Positions 60,486 through 64,000 of a DNA stretch of 64,000 nucleotides are shown in pieces. The DNA is from Chitinophagaceae bacterium LGM1. Its GTDB lineage: Bacteria; Bacteroidota; Bacteroidia; Chitinophagales; Chitinophagaceae. The translations under genes were made by a program, and so were the position numbers. The stretch lies in assembly GCA_018604165.1 (NCBI GenBank), contig CP075895.1:2847001-2911000 (forward strand), written 5' to 3'. Position 1 is the stretch's first letter, and each line of letters begins with the position of its first letter. The notes beneath the pieces were generated by a model. That model saw nothing but the letters and a program-made list of their open reading frames with translations. It had not been told where the DNA came from and did not search any database.

Positions 60486-61012
60486 GTATTAATAATCGTT
60501 TTCGGTGTTTCAACGGTCATGCCATCCGCTTGCATAATAACTGACATCGCAATAGGTTGAGTGAAAGATTGTAGCAACCCTTTGGTGCCACCCTTACTGA
60601 ACAGGTTGATGATGCCTGTAATATTTTTAATGCCCATAAGCGGCAATATGGTATTCCAGCTAAGCGGTAGTGTGAGCTCTCCAACTTCGCTCTGGCTGTT
60701 TCTGCCTATAGGAAAGCTTCGGTTACTGGCCGGGCTTTCCGCTATCATACCTCCTTTTGTGTTCCACAAACGGACAACCGGGTTGATAATAGTCACAGAT
60801 ACGGAAGATGGATTGTTTACTTTCGCTGTCGCGGCAATCTCTATCCCTGATAAATTCACCTTGTGAATGCGCACCTTCGACAAGGACACAGACACATTGG
60901 CTGCCAGCTTGTTAAGTTGTAACAAACGGACGGCTATTGCCGCAGCACCGATACCCAATCCAATTTTTAGCACGTTGTGCATTTGCTTATCGCTTCTTCC
61001 TGCATTTGACAA
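60482..61012 (-). CDS. Membrane-anchored LEA14/WHy-like beta-sandwich protein
   Basis: This 176-residue protein has an N-terminal hydrophobic helix (IGLGIGAAAIAVRLLQL). A domain follows whose strand sequence, KVRIHKVNLSGIEIAATAKV, NPSSVSVTIINPVVRLWN and EVGELTLPLSW, fits the LEA_2 (WHy) beta-sandwich, with the usual 'V-x-N-P' after the second strand. The N-terminus overlaps the 81-aa gene by 26 bp. Such a protein on a membrane could line the inside of an enveloped particle; the role is inferred. Confidence 0.7.
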   Translation of the reverse strand: MSNAGRSDKQMHNVLKIGLGIGAAAIAVRLLQLNKLAANVSVSLSKVRIHKVNLSGIEIAATAKVNNPSSVSVTIINPVVRLWNTKGGMIAESPASNRSFPIGRNSQSEVGELTLPLSWNTILPLMGIKNITGIINLFSKGGTKGLLQSFTQPIAMSVIMQADGMTVETPKTIINT

Positions 61013-61232
61013 ACAGATAATCCAACCCTTTCTTTGTGCAGTAACCTACCACGGCACTTATAAATGCATAAGCAACAACTGCCATGCTGCCGTCTATTGT
61101 TAAACTGTTAAGTAATAGCTTAGGCATAGCTTGCGCTTTATATACACCACCTATTGTACCGGATGCTACCGTCCATAGCGTAGTCACTTCTCCCCCCGGC
61201 CATTCATTGTTATTTTGAGATTGATAATCCAT
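60987..61232 (-). CDS. Small membrane protein, first gene of the long operon
   Basis: This 81-residue protein has two moderately hydrophobic stretches (LWTVASGTIGGVY and MAVVAYAFISAVVGYCT) and a strongly basic C-terminus (KCRKKR). It is the first gene of the ~22-kb minus-strand operon and starts 69 bp downstream of the five-copy 10-bp operator array at 61301-61350. Topology and the basic tail would suit a holin or a virion membrane protein, but no family is recognised. Confidence 0.6.
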   Translation of the reverse strand: MDYQSQNNNEWPGGEVTTLWTVASGTIGGVYKAQAMPKLLLNSLTIDGSMAVVAYAFISAVVGYCTKKGLDYLFVKCRKKR

Positions 61233-61300
61233 CTTTTATAATGCGGCACGGCATGTATTGTCCGTGGTAATGCAAAGATTACAACAGGTTTATAGCCGGC

Positions 61301-61350
61301 TGATGCACTTTGATGCCTAACGATGTCTAATGATGCCCATTGATGTACTT
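61301..61350 (-). promoter_or_regulatory. Phased operator array upstream of the cassette operon
   Basis: Five consecutive 10-bp units run without gaps: TGATGC(ACTT), TGATGC(CTAA), CGATGT(CTAA), TGATGC(CCAT), TGATGT(ACTT). In the direction of transcription the core is GCATCA. The 10-bp period places every core on the same face of the helix. The same array, with the same orientation relative to its gene, is at 62454-62499. The nearest units share CATCAATGGGCATCA. Confidence 0.8.
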
Positions 61351-61452
61351 CTGTGCTTATTGCAGTTCATGGATTCCTGAATAGGATTTTTATTGTAGAA
61401 ATAAAACGGATACATTAATTTACATCCTTTCATAGTGATAGGGTTTATAGGG

Positions 61453-61479
61453 GCCTGGCTTGTTTAAGCCGGGCTTTTT
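61453..61479 (+). terminator. Intrinsic terminator, plus strand
   Basis: A 9-bp stem GCCTGGCTT/AAGCCGGGC (61453-61461 and 61466-61474, one G-T pair) closes a GTTT loop and is followed by TTTTT. No gene lies upstream on the plus strand within 200 bp; a short untranslated RNA from about 61351 is possible. Confidence 0.7.
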
Positions 61480-61552
61480 ATTGCAGGTTATGTAAGTAAA
61501 AATCTGCGTTTGTATGTTCCTGTTTTATGTTGTAATATTTTGCAGGGATTGT

Positions 61553-61778
61553 TGTAGCATGAGGACTATCCGCATCAATGCCAATACAGGCTGATGTTAC
61601 AGGTCATTTTTATGGTAATTTATTGTAGCAGGCTTGTAGCAAAATGGAAGCATTTGTATATATATGTTTGCTACAATCTGATGTGCCAATTAAAAATAAG
61701 GCGAGGTTACAACATGGCTGTATTCCTTTATAGTCGCTAATTTCATGGCTATTTGCTCGTCTTGCTACAAATGCTACA
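61553..61778. repeat. TGTAGCA repeat cluster (right), direct and inverted copies
   Basis: TGTAGCA is at 61553, 61624 and 61635 (the last two 11 bp apart); the complement TGCTACA is at 61669, 61763 and 61772. TTGTAGCAAA (61634-61643) and TTTGCTACAA (61667-61676) form a perfect 10-bp inverted repeat. The block at 61622-61642 closely matches 4652-4672. The 61351-62007 gap holds these repeats and two terminators but no gene. Confidence 0.6.
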
Positions 61779-61866
61779 GGATTTCAGGTGCTGTGGAATT
61801 TGCATTGCAGTATAAGTATTATGATAAATTATTCAGGCATTTTACGAATCGTGAAAGACATACAAT

Positions 61867-61898
61867 AAAAAAATAACCCGCCAAAGATGACGGGTTAT
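61867..61898 (-). terminator. Intrinsic terminator, minus strand
   Basis: An 8-bp stem ATAACCCG/CGGGTTAT (61873-61880 and 61891-61898) closes a 10-nt loop. Seven T follow on the minus strand (A-run 61867-61873). It lies about 110 bp downstream of the DUF4248 gene and probably ends its transcript. Confidence 0.75.
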
Positions 61899-62007
61899 GT
61901 ATTCTTATCTATGCCGGACGGTTATGGTATTGGCACGGGAGGGAAGATTATCAGTGCCTTGAGGCCATCACAACTATATTGATTGTGCCGGGTCATAGTA
62001 TCCACCT

Positions 62008-62214
62008 TTAAGGCTCGCCCAGCACATCTACAATTCTGGCAACTTCTGCTTTGGTTAAGTGCCGCCTGTGCAGTATCGCTATTCTTACTGCTGTACCCTG
62101 CGGGCTTAAATCCAATAGACGGCGGAAACTTAAACAGGCACTTTTCGGGCTGTGGCTGTCAGGAAAATAAAGAGATACTAATTCTTTTCGGGAGTACGGT
62201 TTTAATTCAAACAT
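62008..62214 (-). CDS. DUF4248 family small protein
   Basis: This 68-residue protein starts FELKPYSRKELVSLYFPDSH, continues with SACLSFRRLLDL and ends HLTKAEVARIVDVLGEP. This matches the DUF4248 family of Bacteroidota ('Y-x-x-x-E-L-x-x-L-Y-x-P...A...L', closing 'T-x-x-x-V-x-x-I-V-x-x-L-G-E-P'), common in their mobile and phage-like elements, with unknown function. A predicted HTH-like fold would suit a regulator. It has its own terminator. It is a plausible candidate for a protein binding the nearby operator arrays, but nothing proves that. Confidence 0.8.
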   Translation of the reverse strand: MFELKPYSRKELVSLYFPDSHSPKSACLSFRRLLDLSPQGTAVRIAILHRRHLTKAEVARIVDVLGEP

Positions 62215-62453
62215 GTATATCGGGTATTATTTCCGGCAAATGTATTGCCTGTTTTTTCTCTTGGATAGAACTGTACAAAACATTAGACGACTTTTTTAGC
62301 ACATAACTGGATAAACAGTAATGTCGATACATAAAGATGCAATTTTACAACGTAACCATGTTTTTATTTACAACCATTTTACAATATTAATACGTTTTGT
62401 TACGACAATATGTTGGTTTGTTACAAAATCGATAACAGGTATTGTACCCAAAA

Positions 62454-62499
62454 GCATCAATGGGCATCACTAAGCATCATTAAGCATCAATAGGCATCA
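62454..62499 (+). promoter_or_regulatory. Phased operator array upstream of the right-hand operon
   Basis: GCATCA occurs at 62454, 62464, 62474, 62484 and 62494: five perfect cores with an exact 10-bp period. It lies about 105 bp upstream of the small gene at 62604, in the same orientation relative to transcription as the array at 61301-61350. The rest of the 62215-62603 gap shows no gene; TCGGTTCGACGG follows the array at 62500. Confidence 0.8.
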
Positions 62500-62603
62500 T
62501 CGGTTCGACGGATTTCGGGAACATTGCTATCTGTTTGGATGCAATGAGACACAAATTATGTGTTACGCCATCATCTGATTAAACATTTTTACCTGCCTGA
62601 TAC

Positions 62604-62915
62604 ATGTTAAGGGATAAATCGTTGCGCGAGGCAATCGCCATTGAAAGAGAAGAAGAAAATACAACTGATATTTTCATTCATCGCGTAAGCATTGATGAAC
62701 TGCGAACCATTTGGGACGACAAAAACAGACAGTATACCGATGAGGAGCTGTACCGGATACGGGAATGGCTCTATGTAATAGCTGGAGCGGCGGTACATGT
62801 GATGGAAAATACCCCGGCTGCTACACTTGAACAAATGGTAGCTTCTGATAAAAGGAAGTATAGTCGCAAGGGAAAACTCGTATTTACTTCCTCAGACATA
62901 AGCAATAATGCCTGA
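62604..62915 (+). CDS. Small acidic hypothetical protein before the recombinase
   Basis: This 103-residue soluble protein contains RTIWDDKNRQYTDEELYRIREWLYVIAG, a helical segment common to small Bacteroidota mobile-element proteins ('YTDEEL...IRE.LY.iA'). A basic patch follows near the C-terminus (DKRKYSRKGKL). It starts at the ATG at 62604, 105 bp after the phased array. The serine recombinase gene begins 134 bp downstream. It might be a recombination directionality factor or a regulator, judged by position only. Confidence 0.65.
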   Translation: MLRDKSLREAIAIEREEENTTDIFIHRVSIDELRTIWDDKNRQYTDEELYRIREWLYVIAGAAVHVMENTPAATLEQMVASDKRKYSRKGKLVFTSSDISNNA

Positions 62916-62954
62916 TCGTACTTTCTATTTGAAGACCGGGTAATTTTATAAATT

Positions 62955-62967
62955 ATTGATTATCAAT
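62955..62967. promoter_or_regulatory. Palindrome before the recombinase gene
   Basis: ATTGAT-T-ATCAAT is a perfect 13-bp palindrome located 83 bp before the recombinase start codon, followed by TTTTGTATCTTTAC, which partly matches the Bacteroidota -7 element. It is a likely operator or promoter-associated site. Confidence 0.45.
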
Positions 62968-63049
62968 ATTTTGTATCTTTACAGTGATAAGGATTACAAT
63001 ATTATTGTACCTAAATAACATTCAAAAACCTAGTCATAATCAGCATAAG

Positions 63050-64000
63050 ATGAAAAAAAGAAGGGCTATATTATATATACGTGTGAGCACGGATGAACAG
63101 GCTGAGAAAGGACACAGCCTGGCACATCAGGATGACTCTCTACGTAAATACTGCGCTATGCATAACATAGAGGTGGTTGCTTTTTTTAAGGAAGACTATT
63201 CTGCCAAAACATTTGACCGCCCTCAGTTTACCAAGCTGTTGGAATTTCAACGCAAGAATAGAGGTATGGCAGATTTACTCTTGTTCCTGAAATGGGACAG
63301 GTTCTCCCGTAATGCTCCGGAAGCGTATGGCATGATTGCTAAATTACATAAGCTGGGCCTTGAGCCGCAGGCAATTGAGCAACCGCTGAATATGGAAATA
63401 CCTGAACAGAAATTCTTATTGGCTCTTTACCTCACGGCTCCTGAAGTAGAAAATGACAGGCGGTCATTGAATATATTGGCAGGTGTACGCAAGGCTATGA
63501 AGGAAGGCCGTTATATGGGTTCTGCACCTTATGGCTATAAACACGGACGCACCGAGAACAATAAACCTACCATTGTACCATCAAAGGAAAAGAAAATGGT
63601 GTTGCAGTCCTTTGAAATGATGGCAACGGGTTTATACCAGATTGAAGAACTGCGCCGTATGCTGCATAAAAAAGGGATGCCTTTAGGGCGTACCCGTTTC
63701 TGGTATATGATGCGTAACCCTACGTATATGGGAAAGGTTTTTGTGGCTGCTTATAAACAAGAGCCTGCTTGTCTGGTAAAAGGTGTACATGAAGCGATTG
63801 TACCTGAATCTCTATTTTATGAAGTACAAGATATATTAGATGGCAGGAAAAAGAAAGAACAACTTGTTACCATTTGTCAAAAAGAGGAGTTACCCCTGCG
63901 TGGATTTTTACAATGTGCAAGGTGCGGCAAACTATTGACCGGCAGTGCCTCAAAAGGCAGAAACGCGAGGTATTATTATTATCACTGTAAAGCAGGATGC
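63050..64000 (+). CDS. Large serine recombinase (integrase), C-terminus cut by window end
   Basis: The first 317 codons are in the window and remain open at base 64000. The resolvase domain at ~1-150 begins MKKRRAILYIRVSTDEQAEK with catalytic Ser13, and has LKWDRFSRNA with the conserved Arg residues. The recombinase domain follows (GVRKAMKEGRYMGSAPYGYK, YMMRNPTYMGKVF). A zinc-ribbon begins at the end (LQCARCGKLLTGSAS, then YYYYHCKAGC). These features define large serine integrases that recombine attP with attB without a host factor. One element end is expected near this gene, either just upstream or beyond the window. Confidence 0.9.
   Translation, partial: MKKRRAILYIRVSTDEQAEKGHSLAHQDDSLRKYCAMHNIEVVAFFKEDYSAKTFDRPQFTKLLEFQRKNRGMADLLLFLKWDRFSRNAPEAYGMIAKLHKLGLEPQAIEQPLNMEIPEQKFLLALYLTAPEVENDRRSLNILAGVRKAMKEGRYMGSAPYGYKHGRTENNKPTIVPSKEKKMVLQSFEMMATGLYQIEELRRMLHKKGMPLGRTRFWYMMRNPTYMGKVFVAAYKQEPACLVKGVHEAIVPESLFYEVQDILDGRKKKEQLVTICQKEELPLRGFLQCARCGKLLTGSASKGRNARYYYYHCKAGC

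Noticed and set aside
41023-61232. Conjugative (T4SS) element
   Set aside because: No relaxase, TraG/VirD4 coupling protein, VirB4 ATPase or Tra-type genes of Bacteroidota were recognised.
61983-62306. 107-codon plus-strand frame over the DUF4248 gene
   Set aside because: The opposite strand carries a recognisable DUF4248 protein with its own terminator; this frame shows only a Cys-rich translation.
61301-62499. CRISPR-like array from the repeated GCATCA units
   Set aside because: Repeats are 6 bp with 4-bp spacers and a 10-bp period, no cas genes; they are phased operator sites or iterons.

Overview
The window comes from a member of the Bacteroidota, most likely in or near the Chitinophagaceae. 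The signs are LytTR regulators paired with LytS-type (His_kinase) sensors, a DUF2147 protein, a DUF4248 protein, giant secreted YD/RHS proteins, and starts without strong Shine-Dalgarno sequences. No rRNA, complete tRNA or CRISPR array was seen.

Layout. (1) 1-3.9 kb looks like ordinary chromosome: an RND efflux operon (TolC-like protein and adaptor, leaving the window at base 1) and a LytS/LytTR two-component pair, all on the minus strand. (2) 3.9-4.7 kb is non-coding and looks like an element junction: three copies of TCGAACC (resembling tRNA 3' T-arms), two hairpins, and a cluster of TGTAGCA repeats. (3) 4.7-12.2 kb is a visibly AT-richer defence island: two CD-NTase (SMODS) genes around an S-4TM effector (CBASS-like), a HEPN-like protein, and an unrecognised two-gene unit of a helical protein plus a PD-(D/E)XK nuclease. 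(4) 12.2-15.7 kb is a control/replication module: an XRE repressor diverging from a small HTH gene, a small CxxC protein and a TOPRIM/SF3 primase-helicase. (5) 15.7-38.0 kb is one minus-strand operon of eight exported proteins: an outer-membrane barrel, a fibronectin-like periplasmic protein, a Skp-like protein, a lipoprotein, a 2080-aa RHS protein, a LolA-like protein, a 3184-aa RHS protein ending in a PD-ExK nuclease-like tip, and a terminal immunity candidate. (6) 38.4-61.2 kb holds an XRE gene and then one long minus-strand operon of 23 genes. The promoter-proximal part (61.2-47.5 kb) looks like a virion cassette: many one-helix membrane proteins, a transglutaminase-like protein, four related small beta-rich proteins (capsid candidates), spike-like proteins, two peptidoglycan-binding membrane proteins and two lytic transglycosylases. 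No terminase, portal, tail or conjugation gene is recognisable. The distal part encodes a 2159-aa RadC-methyltransferase-helicase polyvalent protein (DarB-like) and a RecA-like ATPase. (7) 61.2-64 kb is the control/integration end: two five-copy 10-bp phased operator arrays, a second TGTAGCA cluster, a DUF4248 gene, a small gene, and a large serine recombinase cut off by the window end.

Interpretation (inference). The stretch from about 4.1 kb to beyond 64 kb reads as one large integrated element, or nested elements, carrying its own replication gene, a defence island, an RHS toxin-export operon and a putative tailless, membrane-containing virus-like particle. The two phased arrays sit upstream of the cassette operon and of the right-hand operon in the same orientation relative to transcription, so one regulator probably controls both. 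The TGTAGCA clusters near 4.6 kb and 61.6 kb may mark the two ends of an element or shared recombinase/regulator sites. The strongest candidates for something undescribed are the virus-like cassette with its capsid-like paralogues, the RHS operon, and the two-gene helical-protein/nuclease unit.
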